Shown here: in pieces, positions 8,658 to 17,350 of the stretch
How the letters are laid out: each line of letters begins with the position of its first letter
Numbering within the stretch: position 1 is the stretch's first letter
NCBI GenBank assembly: GCA_964397425.1
Contig: CAYNID010000004.1
Span: 124,001-188,000 of the forward strand
Length of the DNA: 64,000 bases
Reading direction: 5' to 3'
From: Hallerella sp964397425
GTDB lineage: Bacteria; Fibrobacterota; Fibrobacteria; Fibrobacterales; Fibrobacteraceae
Notes under the pieces: model-generated
What the model was told of the DNA's origin: nothing
Databases searched by the model: none
Seen by the model: the letters and a program-made list of their open reading frames with translations, nothing else
Translations under genes and position numbers: made by a program

Positions 8658-8733
8658 GTTTTGTTGCGGAGAGCAAAGCCCTTGAAGACAACTTGGGTTT
8701 TGCTCTTGTTTTGTAGTCGGAATCTAGACAATT
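8434..8733 (+). repeat. Paired direct repeats with hairpin, gene-free stretch
   Basis: The block TTTGCTCTT, then 10-11 variable bases, then CGGAATCTAGACAATT occurs twice (8434-8469 and 8699-8733). In the second copy TTTGCTCTT belongs to an 11-base stem, GAGCAAAGCCC (8671-8681) with GGGTTTTGCTC (8695-8705), that has one wobble pair. The whole stretch 8190-8912 has no convincing gene. Repeated, structured blocks like this suggest a small dispersed element, or duplication of part of the RNA above. Confidence 0.5.
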
Positions 8734-8813
8734 TCAATCTGCGGAAACAAGGTGAACGAAAAGCGCAAAGCGCCTCCCTGCCGAGGTGTTTTGAATGTTT
8801 TGTCAAAGGCCGT

Positions 8814-8896
8814 GACGCGCGTCCTTTGGTTCGTTACTTTGTACGAATTTGAATGTCACCGATTTGACCTCCGAGCTGGAGTGATTCTCAATCACT
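8814..8896 (+). promoter_or_regulatory. Palindromes upstream of the methyltransferase gene
   Basis: Two sites lie before the gene starting at 8913. GACGCGCGTC (8814-8823) contains GACGC on both strands. AGTGATT-CTC-AATCACT (8880-8896) is a perfect 7-bp inverted repeat 16 bases before the start codon, overlapping where RNA polymerase or the ribosome would act. LlaJI of Lactococcus recognises GACGC and its promoter is controlled by methylation of such sites; whether this related system does the same is not known. Confidence 0.35.
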
Positions 8897-8912
8897 TTCA
8901 ACGCGGAGCGAT

Positions 8913-9878
8913 ATGGTGGCAAAGAAGAAAGTTGTAAAAGTATTCGAAGGATTCGCTGGTTTCGGAGGGGCTTCATTTGGTCTAATACGTTCCGGAATTC
9001 CTCATAAAGTTGTCGGTTATTCAGAGATTGATGGTCCCGCTTGCATTTTATTCGAAAAAAATTTCCCAGGAATCAAAAATTTTGGAGACATAACAAAACT
9101 CAATCCAGATGAAATTCCCGATTTTGATCTATTTACAGGAGGTTTTCCTTGTCAGCCATTTTCCACAGCCGGAAAAGGCTTGGGAGAATTGGATATTCGA
9201 GGAACTCTTTTTTATGATATCATTAGGATTTGCGAAGCAAAAAAGCCCAAATGGATCCTTCTTGAAAATGTCCGTGGATTAACAACAGCAAAACACAAGC
9301 AGACACTAAATAGAATTCTAAACGAATTAAAAAGAATCGGTTACGAGGATGCAGCATATAGTCTTTTGAACACAAAAGATTACGGAATACCTCAAAATAG
9401 AGAAAGACTTTGGATTTTTGCCCAATATGGCGGATTACCAAAAAAATTCAATTTAGTACCTCCCCCTTTACCATTACCAGGGAAAATAGACTCATTCCTA
9501 GACAAAAATCCTCCAAAAAATCTTTATCTTACTAACACTCAAATCGAACATCTAAAAGAAAAACATCACATAGAAAGTTTTGCAGTAAAGACATCAGTTT
9601 GTTTTGATGTCTACAATAAAAGAATCAAAACAAATGGTTTATGTCCAACATTAACGGATCCAATGCACAACAGCATCAGAGTCGTTGAAGCCGGGAAAGA
9701 AGGGAGGGAGATCGTCAGAAAATTATCTATTGCGGAACAATTTCGTTTGATGGGATTTAAAAACGACGAACTTAACACTGCAGGATTATCGTATACACAA
9801 TTATCAAAAAGAGCCGGTAATGGTTGGGACATAAATGTTGTAGGCACTCTTCTTAAGCACATATGGGAGCAACTATGA
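8913..9878 (+). CDS. DNA (cytosine-5-)-methyltransferase of a restriction system
   Basis: The 321-residue enzyme has all main C5-methyltransferase motifs in order: I FEGFAGFGGASFG, IV GGFPCQPFSTAG with the catalytic Cys, VI LLENVRGL, VIII QNRERLWIF, a short target-recognition region (about 185-250), IX KLSIAEQFRLMGF and X RAGNGW. It protects DNA from the nuclease encoded downstream. Its stop overlaps the mcrB-like start in ATGA. The gene is AT-rich (for example 19 of 60 G+C at 9481-9540), unlike its flanks, which suggests recent transfer. The start has GGAG 4 bases upstream. Only one methyltransferase is present, while LlaJI itself uses two, so the target need not be GACGC. Confidence 0.95.
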   Translation: MVAKKKVVKVFEGFAGFGGASFGLIRSGIPHKVVGYSEIDGPACILFEKNFPGIKNFGDITKLNPDEIPDFDLFTGGFPCQPFSTAGKGLGELDIRGTLFYDIIRICEAKKPKWILLENVRGLTTAKHKQTLNRILNELKRIGYEDAAYSLLNTKDYGIPQNRERLWIFAQYGGLPKKFNLVPPPLPLPGKIDSFLDKNPPKNLYLTNTQIEHLKEKHHIESFAVKTSVCFDVYNKRIKTNGLCPTLTDPMHNSIRVVEAGKEGREIVRKLSIAEQFRLMGFKNDELNTAGLSYTQLSKRAGNGWDINVVGTLLKHIWEQL

Positions 9879-11659
9879 GGCTCGATCAAGGATCCTTAAT
9901 TTTTACGCCCCAAACAGGCGAATGCCCTTCATGGGAAACAGCTTTAGGACAATCTCATGAGGGAAACAACTTTCTACCGCCATATCATTTTAAGGCCGAT
10001 GGATATGAAAACATTTTAATAGGAATGATGTTCAACTCTATACCTTTATCAAAGACTTCATGTATTTTAGGGAAAAAGAAGTTTTATGTTCTCGGCAACG
10101 AATCCTACAAGCATGTGGAAAATCAAGAAATTCAGCTTGCTAGTAAATTTGACAATATCGTGATTCATTACAAACATCAAGAAAAACAATTTGATCGCTA
10201 TCCAATAATTCTACTACTTACAAAAATTCAAGACAATTCAAAATTTCACTTAGGAAGAAGATCTATAAAATACTCCCCTCATACAACTTATGATGAATCA
10301 ATAAAAAACCAAGATTCCTTTGAGAATATTCAAAAACATTTCGAAAATAGATTGACTTGCTATGGTTTTTTTGTAGAACATTTCGATACATTACATCTTT
10401 ATTGTGTAGACGTAGACATTTCTTCCAGCAAAGATGAATGGAAACATTTCACTCTACCAAAAATAGAGTGGAGTGATTGGGTCGAACGGGAAACGAGTGA
10501 ACGAAAGGCTTCTACTATTTCGCTCAAAAATAACGATAAAAATAAGCTCACGAGCATTCCCACCCTCCCTCCACCCACTCAAACCATTTACTACGGCGTT
10601 CCCGGATGCGGCAAAAGCCACACAGTAGACAAAGAGATAAACGCCCAAATAAGCGCCTACAACGCCGACAAGAACGAAGCGGACAAAACAACCTACGAAA
10701 AACAAGTCATTCGCACCGTTTTTCATCCCGATTACTGCAACGCCGATTTTATCGGGCAAATCGTCCCCCAAAAAAGTCACGAAGGCGAAAACAAATACGG
10801 CATCAAATACGAATTCAAGCCCGGCCCTTTGGCGACCATCCTCCGCAAGGCTTATTTGAATCCAGGCAAACCCTATTTTTTGGTCATCGAAGAAATCAAC
10901 CGGGGAAACGCCGCCGCCATTTTCGGCGAAACTTTCCAATTACTCGACCGGTATCAGAAAAACGAACATTCAAAGAGCGAAGAAATTCAAAATGAAGACT
11001 TCGATTACACCGAAGGCTGGAGCAAATATTCCGTCAACAACGATGAAATGAACGAATTCATTTTAAAGGGCGGCGAATCCAATGTCGTCGAAAAAGAACC
11101 CGGCGTAGAATACGACAGCGACTTTCCGGAGGGCGGCAAGGCTGCGATAAAAATTCCATCCATCGGTTTGCATTTTTCAACCTATTGCGGCATCCGTCTT
11201 CCACCAAACCTCTCCTTTTACGCGACAATGAACACTTCTGACCAAAACGTGTTCACGTTAGACAACGCATTCCAGCGCCGCTGGGAAATGAAACTCGTTC
11301 CAAATGGTTTAAACGATTCTGCAGAACAATACAACCGCATCATCAAAAACGGCGTCAAATGGGGTGAATTTCGCGAAAGAATCAACGAAATCATCATGGA
11401 AGCGGCAATAGAAAACGGACTTTCCAGCATGGAAGACAAGCGTCTTGGCGGCTGGTTTTACACAAAGTCAGACAACTTTGCCGAAAAAGTGCTCAAATAT
11501 CTTTGGGATGACGCGTTTAAATTTGACAGGACTTCCCAATTTGGCGATGTGAAAACATTAGAAGAACTGATTGAAAACTTCAACGAAAAAGGCTTCGCTG
11601 TTTTCAAGGCAGATTCCATTTCTTCGCTCCAAAACAACGGCGCCGTTACCGATGAATGA
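9875..11659 (+). CDS. McrB-like AAA+ restriction subunit
   Basis: The 594-residue protein is the NTP-driven motor and recognition subunit of an McrBC/LlaJI-like nuclease. Residues 1 to about 215 form an unassigned N-terminal domain, probably for DNA recognition. The AAA+ domain follows: Walker A GVPGCGKSHTV (about 240), Walker B-type LVIEEINRGNAAAIFGE, and the McrB signature MNTSDQNVFTLDNAFQRRW. I chose ATG 9875 (ATGA overlap with the methyltransferase stop, GGGAG upstream) over ATG 9863. Composition changes abruptly near 10550: 16 of 60 G+C at 10201-10260 against 35 of 60 at 10561-10620, just before Walker A. The first third therefore shares the foreign composition of the methyltransferase, the rest that of the host. 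Confidence 0.9.
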   Translation: MRLDQGSLIFTPQTGECPSWETALGQSHEGNNFLPPYHFKADGYENILIGMMFNSIPLSKTSCILGKKKFYVLGNESYKHVENQEIQLASKFDNIVIHYKHQEKQFDRYPIILLLTKIQDNSKFHLGRRSIKYSPHTTYDESIKNQDSFENIQKHFENRLTCYGFFVEHFDTLHLYCVDVDISSSKDEWKHFTLPKIEWSDWVERETSERKASTISLKNNDKNKLTSIPTLPPPTQTIYYGVPGCGKSHTVDKEINAQISAYNADKNEADKTTYEKQVIRTVFHPDYCNADFIGQIVPQKSHEGENKYGIKYEFKPGPLATILRKAYLNPGKPYFLVIEEINRGNAAAIFGETFQLLDRYQKNEHSKSEEIQNEDFDYTEGWSKYSVNNDEMNEFILKGGESNVVEKEPGVEYDSDFPEGGKAAIKIPSIGLHFSTYCGIRLPPNLSFYATMNTSDQNVFTLDNAFQRRWEMKLVPNGLNDSAEQYNRIIKNGVKWGEFRERINEIIMEAAIENGLSSMEDKRLGGWFYTKSDNFAEKVLKYLWDDAFKFDRTSQFGDVKTLEELIENFNEKGFAVFKADSISSLQNNGAVTDE

Positions 11660-12953
11660 TTCGCATTTGAAAAAGGAACGCCCGAAACTTTCAGACGTTT
11701 GCGTCTACGGCGGAAAACAGAACGATGCATTTGTCGGAATCCGCTACGAAGACGGAGCCCTGAAAGTCTTTTTCCCTTTCGGTTATTCAAAGCCCGCGTT
11801 GAAGATCGAAAAAGAATACCGCAAGGACATTTTAAATCTGGTGTCAGTCCTTTCCTCTTTTGAAAAAGAAAGTCTTTTCGCCAAAGACAATTTTTTGAAC
11901 CGCGAAGATGTTTCGTTCCCCATCCACGCTTACATCTACGTTTTCAATTACTTTTTGAACAACGGCTATTACATCGAAAACGAGCCCGTTTACAGATGCG
12001 CCAAAAGCGGAAAAATAAACTGGGCAAAAACAATCAAATGCATGCGCCCGCAAATGGCAGGAGATCATCTTGGCAAAAGCGCCGTTTACCTTCACTTTGT
12101 AACAAAGAAATCGGCGCACAACGAAAACGAGCTTATCACCCAAATTCACAAATACTGCGTTTACGAGGCGTTCGAAAAAATCGGCATCCTTTTCGGTTAT
12201 CCGCAGCCCGACCCGCCAAAAATTCCATTCAACGCGGCCACTTTCGCAGCAATCATCCAATCCAAAATGGCGCGCACCTTCCACGAAAAGCACCTTCTGC
12301 TGTTCCAGAATATGTTGGACATGATCCGATTTGTCGGAAAGAAAAAAGACGACCGCAGAATAAGTTACGGCACTTATCATTTCGAATACATTTGGGAAGG
12401 ACTCATTGACCGCGTTTTTGGCATCGCCGACAAGGAACAGTATTTTCCGCACTGCCGGTGGAAAATCAAAGGCCACAAGGACGCAACTTTTGATTGGCGC
12501 AACGAAAAAAGAACCGCCCTGCGCCCCGATACGATTATGGTCGCAAACGTTCCGGGCATTTTCATCCTCGATGCCAAATATTACCAATACGGCGATGATG
12601 GAGTAAACAAGTCAAACTCCCGCAATCCAAGAACGTTGCCCGGTTCAGGATCCATCCTCAAACAAATCGCCTATGCGGAATTTATCGAATCCAAAATTTT
12701 CCCAAGCCTGTCGAAAGGGAACCTTTACAACGCATTCATCTTGCCTTACGCAGCAAAAGACGGTCAAAATACGGAAACAAATTACCGCTTAGAAAATTTT
12801 GGTTATGCGGAATGCGAATGGAAAACAGAAAACGCCAGATCCTACGAAAAAATTCACGGCATTTTACTCGATGTCCGATCCATCATGCAACGGCATCCCA
12901 AGTCTTCAAAAAACGACAGGGCAGAACTTGCGCGGATTATCACCGACAAGTAA
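11652..12953 (+). CDS. LlaJI-family (McrC-like) restriction endonuclease
   Basis: The 433-residue protein is the nuclease partner of the McrB-like motor. Near residue 295 it has RPDTIMV followed by FILDAKYYQYG, a PD-(D/E)xK catalytic core, preceded by TFDWRNEK as in LlaJI-type enzymes. The N-terminal and middle parts (1-280) would contact the AAA+ ring. The ATG at 11652 overlaps the last 8 bases of the mcrB-like gene, so translation is coupled; an ATG at 11571 in the same frame lies deep in the upstream gene. Composition is host-like (31 of 60 G+C at 12481-12540). The reading frame stays open for about 126 codons after the TAA, see the next entry. Confidence 0.85.
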   Translation: MNDSHLKKERPKLSDVCVYGGKQNDAFVGIRYEDGALKVFFPFGYSKPALKIEKEYRKDILNLVSVLSSFEKESLFAKDNFLNREDVSFPIHAYIYVFNYFLNNGYYIENEPVYRCAKSGKINWAKTIKCMRPQMAGDHLGKSAVYLHFVTKKSAHNENELITQIHKYCVYEAFEKIGILFGYPQPDPPKIPFNAATFAAIIQSKMARTFHEKHLLLFQNMLDMIRFVGKKKDDRRISYGTYHFEYIWEGLIDRVFGIADKEQYFPHCRWKIKGHKDATFDWRNEKRTALRPDTIMVANVPGIFILDAKYYQYGDDGVNKSNSRNPRTLPGSGSILKQIAYAEFIESKIFPSLSKGNLYNAFILPYAAKDGQNTETNYRLENFGYAECEWKTENARSYEKIHGILLDVRSIMQRHPKSSKNDRAELARIITDK

Positions 12954-13330
12954 ATTCAAAATTTTCAGGAAAAGATCAAGTTTCCCATTTTTTCGACAAG
13001 AAAATTCGGTGAAATTCAACCGAGGGCGAAATGCCAAACAAAGCCCCTCCTCCGCAAACATGCCGCAAACCAAATTGTTGCCGACATTCTGCATTTTAAC
13101 AAAAGAGGCAGAGATAATTCCATTCCGCAAAACCGCAGAGTATTCTGCAAAGGAAAACATGATGATTGGCACAGCAGTAGAAAGGAAACAATGTTTCCGT
13201 TTACGATGAAAGAGGAAGCCATCTCTTTACAAGGGATGGAGAACTGCAAGGCTTTACCAGTACGACCGTTTTCGTCGGCGCCATGCCGGCGATTTTCATT
13301 GACACGGTTCCGTCAAAAAGTCGGGGAATT
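12954..13330 (+). other. Gene-free stretch with an open frame in phase with the nuclease
   Basis: After the TAA at 12951-12953 the nuclease frame has no further stop until 13332-13334, and it contains no ATG until 13191. The implied peptide (for example KHDDWHSSRKETMFPF) matches nothing I know. It could be a decayed C-terminal extension, the remnant of another gene, or chance. A 15-base inverted repeat, GGAAACAATGTTTCC, lies at 13184-13198. No terminator with a clear T-run is visible for either flanking gene. Confidence 0.3.
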
Positions 13331-14257
13331 TTAGAATTTCAAACCCAAATGGAACAGATGGTTTCCGTCCAATACGGGATTCGATGCGTAGGCGTAATCG
13401 AACAGGAACCGCCCAAAGGCAATTCCAATGCCCGCCGAAACGCCACTTTCCGTTTCATCGCGGAACGCATAACCGACACGGAACGCCAGGGATTTTTTAT
13501 ACAGAAGCTCGCCGCCAAAACGCCATTCCGGATCATAGTCGGCGCGCCGGTAAGCATCGGCATGGAGCGCCACATCAAAAATGTCCAAAATCGGATGCGA
13601 AGCTGTCACGCCCGCCTGCAACGCCATGGGGGCGGATTCTTCTTCGGCTTCATAATCCGAAACCCAACCGAAATTGGTCAGCGTCGCGCCAAAAGAAATA
13701 TGGCGATTGAGCCGAAAACTGGCTCCCCCATCGGCAAGGACAGCAATCGCCGTTGAATTGTCAATGGTTTGCGAAGCAAAACGCGCAGAAAAGGCCCAAT
13801 TGAAAACAGACGGCGTACTACCGATTCCCAACTGGACAGCCCAAGCCATGGCACCGTAATCGTCCGTGCGGAATCCTTCTTCGTCGCGGCCTTCCAAATC
13901 TCCGTAGCCCAAACACTCTACCGCCGCACTGGTGTTGAAATATTTAAATGGCAATCCGAAATAAACGGTCGTCAATTTGGCGTCTATGTTGTCAGAGAAA
14001 ACCGTGTGGGCGACACCTGCGCGCGCGACATCAAAAGATGTCGTCGCCAGCGGATTGCGGGATACTTCAGCCGCGCTTTGCGGAGTCGAAACGCCCGCCC
14101 CCGAAAGTGCCGCCGCCCGCGGAGAAACCGGCATGGCCAAGAACTTCAACGTCGTTCCGCCTTTGTCCACATTCCAAAACCTGCCGCCGGCAAACGCAGC
14201 CGAGGCGCACAAAAGGGAGAAAAAACAGAAAGACTTGATGTTCACGGAATTAAACAT
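13331..14257 (-). CDS. PorV/PorQ-like outer-membrane beta-barrel protein
   Basis: The 308-residue protein has a signal peptide (1-23), then the family entry FLAMPVSPRAAALSGAGVS and NPLATTSF, and alternating beta strands to a C-terminal HLFHLGLKF, typical of an outer-membrane barrel. PorV/PorQ proteins act with the type IX secretion system, for example in carrying sorted substrates to the surface. That fits the sorting-like C termini of the GH30 and M6-like proteins in this window. I cannot say from this alone whether it is PorV, PorQ or a paralogue. It follows the phosphohexomutase by 12 bases on the same strand. Confidence 0.75.
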   Translation of the reverse strand: MFNSVNIKSFCFFSLLCASAAFAGGRFWNVDKGGTTLKFLAMPVSPRAAALSGAGVSTPQSAAEVSRNPLATTSFDVARAGVAHTVFSDNIDAKLTTVYFGLPFKYFNTSAAVECLGYGDLEGRDEEGFRTDDYGAMAWAVQLGIGSTPSVFNWAFSARFASQTIDNSTAIAVLADGGASFRLNRHISFGATLTNFGWVSDYEAEEESAPMALQAGVTASHPILDIFDVALHADAYRRADYDPEWRFGGELLYKKSLAFRVGYAFRDETESGVSAGIGIAFGRFLFDYAYASNPVLDGNHLFHLGLKF

Positions 14258-14269
14258 ATAAAATTGCCG

Positions 14270-15727
14270 TTACTCTTTCCAAGTTTGCATCACAGCCATC
14301 ACCTGAGACTTGAGCTCTTCGGCTCGGGAAGCGGAATCGCATTCCACGTAGCAGCGGAGTTCGGGAGCGTTTCCGCTGGGCCGCAGATGAATGATGTCGC
14401 CACGGTCGAAAGTCATTCGGTAGCCGTCGGTCATATCGGAATCCACTTGCTTCCCGGCAAATTTTCCAAAAAAACTTTCTCCGAGTTTCTTTTCGGCAAT
14501 TTCAAGGACTTTCGCCTTTCCTTTTTCAGTGGGGAATTCCTTGATGCGGTCGCTCGCCGTAAAACGGCGCGGCAAAGCCCGGAACAAATCTTCGACGCCC
14601 GTAAGTTCCCGTTTGGCGCGGACAAGGACGGCGAGTTGCGGCAACAAAGCGTCTCGCGTGGGAAGCGCCTTTAACGTTTTTCCATCGGCGCAAATATCCG
14701 TTTCAAGCAAAAATCCGCCGTTCGCTTCGTAACCGGCGACCGTTTTTCCATCTTCGTCCAACGCCTGCATCCCCGCTATCACATAAGGGCTGCCGATGCG
14801 TGTCCGAAGCGTTTTTTCAAAGAGCCCGCATTTTTCAAGGGCCGTGTTGCAGCTGACCGGAGTCGACACCCGATCGATTTTCAGCGAACTTGCCGCCAAG
14901 ATTCCCAACACATCGCCGCGGATCCATTTGCCTGTGGCATCGGCCAAGAGCGGCCGGTCACTGTCGCCGTCCGTGCTCACAATGGCATCAAAACCTTTCT
15001 TCGCCCATTGGGCTGCCAAATCCACATCTTCCGGGCGAACAGCCTCCGTGTCAACGGGGATAAATGTTTCAGAACGTCCCAGGGGAACGACATACGCGCC
15101 GAGCTTTTCCAAAACGCCCGTGATGATGTCGCGGCCCACCGCAGAATGTTGATACACGCCAATGGTAAATCCGGAAAGAGCGTCCGGGGCAAAAAATTCC
15201 GTATAACGCCGAATGTAATTTTCCCGCGCTTCGGCGTTTTCTTCGGGAAGTTGCACAGCCTGCTTGAGCGCGCCGCTTTCATCAAATTTGGAATCATCCG
15301 TTTCAAACGATTCCGCCCGAATCCCCGCTTCGTCTTTTTTGGAAATTTCACCCTGCGGATGGTTGAACTTGATGCCGTTCCTGTCGGCGGGAATGTGGCT
15401 GCCCGTCACCATGATGGTCGGGAGCGCCTTTTCGATTCCGTAAAGGGCTATCGCCGGGCTGGGAATCCGTCCACTGTAAATGAAATTCCAACGCATGTCC
15501 TCTGCGGCTGTCGCTATCGCCCGGAGGATTCTCCCGGTACTCGGACGCAAGTCCCCCGCTATCGCAACTGTTTTTTCTGACGGATAATTTTTTTCGCAAT
15601 AACTCAAAAAGGCCCGCGTATAAGCGTAACACACAAGATCCGTCATCTGAGAGACAAGGCCCCTGGCCCCGCTCGTGCCAAATCCCACACCGCTAGAATT
15701 CATCATGTCGTTTACGGAAATTTTCAT
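14270..15727 (-). CDS. Phosphoglucomutase/phosphomannomutase (alpha-D-phosphohexomutase)
   Basis: The 485-residue enzyme moves phosphate between C1 and C6 of a hexose phosphate. Visible hallmarks are GFGTSGARGLV at the N terminus, the phosphoserine loop TGSHIPADRNGIKF, the Mg-binding STDGDSDRP, the sugar-binding loop GYEANGGF and the C-terminal phosphate-binding RPSGNAPELR. The sugar loop deviates from the usual GE(S/N)GG form, so glucose- or mannose-specificity cannot be called. The ATG at 15727 is used because residues before it have no ribosome site and lack similarity. It is divergent from rsmA. Confidence 0.88.
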   Translation of the reverse strand: MKISVNDMMNSSGVGFGTSGARGLVSQMTDLVCYAYTRAFLSYCEKNYPSEKTVAIAGDLRPSTGRILRAIATAAEDMRWNFIYSGRIPSPAIALYGIEKALPTIMVTGSHIPADRNGIKFNHPQGEISKKDEAGIRAESFETDDSKFDESGALKQAVQLPEENAEARENYIRRYTEFFAPDALSGFTIGVYQHSAVGRDIITGVLEKLGAYVVPLGRSETFIPVDTEAVRPEDVDLAAQWAKKGFDAIVSTDGDSDRPLLADATGKWIRGDVLGILAASSLKIDRVSTPVSCNTALEKCGLFEKTLRTRIGSPYVIAGMQALDEDGKTVAGYEANGGFLLETDICADGKTLKALPTRDALLPQLAVLVRAKRELTGVEDLFRALPRRFTASDRIKEFPTEKGKAKVLEIAEKKLGESFFGKFAGKQVDSDMTDGYRMTFDRGDIIHLRPSGNAPELRCYVECDSASRAEELKSQVMAVMQTWKE

Positions 15728-15881
15728 AGAATCAAATATAAAAAACTTGAAATCCTCCAAATCGGAATTCCCAGAATCCATCCCACATCTTTTAACGGCA
15801 CACTCCTATTTTCAAGCGGCAATTCCCCCGCGATGCGAATCCCGCGTTTTTAAAACGCTCCAAAATTCTAAATTTCGCACC

Positions 15882-16661
15882 ATGGACAGAGATCACCGTC
15901 GCCGTTTTGGGCAAAACTTCCTAGATGCAGAAACCGCCGAATTGCTGGCTTCGGACATTCCGCTTTCGCCGGGAGATTCCATTTTGGAAATCGGCCCGGG
16001 GCACGGCGCCCTGACAGGGCCTCTCCTTTCGCGAGGCGTTCCCGTGACCGCCGTGGAAATCGACCGGGAATGCGTGGGAATCCTCCAAGAGAAATTTTCG
16101 GCGAATCCCCATTTTCATCTGGTCAATCAGGACTTTTTGAAATTTCCCATCGATGAATGGCTCCGTGAAAATCCAAAGCCGTGGCTAGCGGGAAACTTGC
16201 CGTACAACGTTTCGACGGGAATCGTCGCCAAGGTCATGCCCATGCTGCACAAAACGCACGGTTTTATGTGCATGGTCCAATACGAAGTGGCAGAACGCCT
16301 TTGCGCAGAACCGCATTCCCGAAATTACGGGAGCCTTTCCGTTTGGATTCGCGCCCATGCGACAGGGAAAATTCTCCGGAAAATCGGCCCGGAACATTTT
16401 GTCCCCAAGCCCAATGTCGACAGCGCGACCATTCTTTTGTCTCCGCGGAAAGACCCGTTGAATGCGCCCGCGGGATTTTTTGATTTTGTACAACTGGCTT
16501 TTTCTCAAAAGCGCAAGGTCATCGCCAACCCACTCGCGTCTCGATATGAAAAGAAATCTGTTTTCGAAGCGCTTGAACAATGCGGATTTTCCAAAAACGC
16601 GCGCGCCGAAGAACTTTCCCCAGAGAATTTGTGCGAACTCTATATCGCCTTGAATCCCTGA
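15882..16661 (+). CDS. rsmA: 16S rRNA (adenine1518-N6/adenine1519-N6)-dimethyltransferase
   Basis: The 259-residue enzyme (KsgA) dimethylates two adjacent adenines in the 3' hairpin of 16S rRNA during small-subunit maturation. It starts RRRFGQNFL, has SAM motif I LEIGPGHGALTGPL, the acidic VEIDRECV, and the catalytic motif IV NLPYNVST. The C-terminal small domain has KPNVDSATI and the FSQKRKV segment. The ATG at 15882 starts right before the conserved RRFGQNF, whereas the open frame extends 69 codons upstream without similarity. It is divergent from the phosphohexomutase gene. Confidence 0.95.
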   Translation: MDRDHRRRFGQNFLDAETAELLASDIPLSPGDSILEIGPGHGALTGPLLSRGVPVTAVEIDRECVGILQEKFSANPHFHLVNQDFLKFPIDEWLRENPKPWLAGNLPYNVSTGIVAKVMPMLHKTHGFMCMVQYEVAERLCAEPHSRNYGSLSVWIRAHATGKILRKIGPEHFVPKPNVDSATILLSPRKDPLNAPAGFFDFVQLAFSQKRKVIANPLASRYEKKSVFEALEQCGFSKNARAEELSPENLCELYIALNP

Positions 16662-16846
16662 TTCGCCCCACGTTTTTCATTCCACCGGATCTGCGCCATG
16701 AAGCCCGGACAAAAGCGGTATGACGAAAATGGGATGAAAGCGCTTTGTCCCCAGCCGTCAAAAGCTCTTCCGCGTTGAAGCGATTTCCGCCGCATTCAAA
16801 AAAAAGTATCTTTAAGAAAAATGGCGAAAAACGCCAAAGGAATTTT

Positions 16847-17338
16847 ATGAAAAAGCTCTTTTCCGTTTGCCTGTTCCTTTCTTCCCTTTTCGCACTAACC
16901 GCCTGCGGCCCCTCTGCGCTGGAGATTAAGGAAATGTCTTCCGAATGCGAATTCAACGTGGAAATCCGCTACGTACAAGAAGATTCCATCGCCCTTTTCG
17001 TGGGGAACGCCCTTTACGTCGCCACTTCCCAACTCGTTTCGGGGAACCTCTATCCGCTTTCGCTGAGTTCGCGGGATCCGATGAATATCGATGGGCGCGC
17101 CCCGACAGATGTCGTGAATTCCGACGAAGAATTTGCCGCCTATATCAACCGCCGCGTTCCCGGCGCGTCCCGTTTTGGAATCGTGATGGGAGAAAACGTG
17201 AAAAACGAAATCGGATTTGAACCGGATGCCGCTGTCAAAACCTTCTCGGCATTTTTCAAGAAATCTTATCCGGGTTCTTCTGCGGTTCTCTTTGGCGAAA
17301 AAAACGGCGAATTGATTTCCGCCCAAAAGCTTTATTGA
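16847..17338 (+). CDS. Small lipoprotein of unknown function
   Basis: The 163-residue product has a lipoprotein signal with lipobox LTAC (Cys at residue 20) and no other recognised domain. It is beta-rich with several short acidic segments. An AAAGG site lies 7 bases before the ATG at 16847. The next gene starts 12 bases after the stop, and the PAP2 gene follows that, so the three may form an operon with a cell-envelope role. That is inference from position. Confidence 0.7.
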   Translation: MKKLFSVCLFLSSLFALTACGPSALEIKEMSSECEFNVEIRYVQEDSIALFVGNALYVATSQLVSGNLYPLSLSSRDPMNIDGRAPTDVVNSDEEFAAYINRRVPGASRFGIVMGENVKNEIGFEPDAAVKTFSAFFKKSYPGSSAVLFGEKNGELISAQKLY

Positions 17339-17350
17339 TTGCGGGGAAAA

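Noticed and set aside
13283..13756. A plus-strand frame overlapping the PorV-like gene
   Set aside because: Opposite-strand shadow, no independent support.
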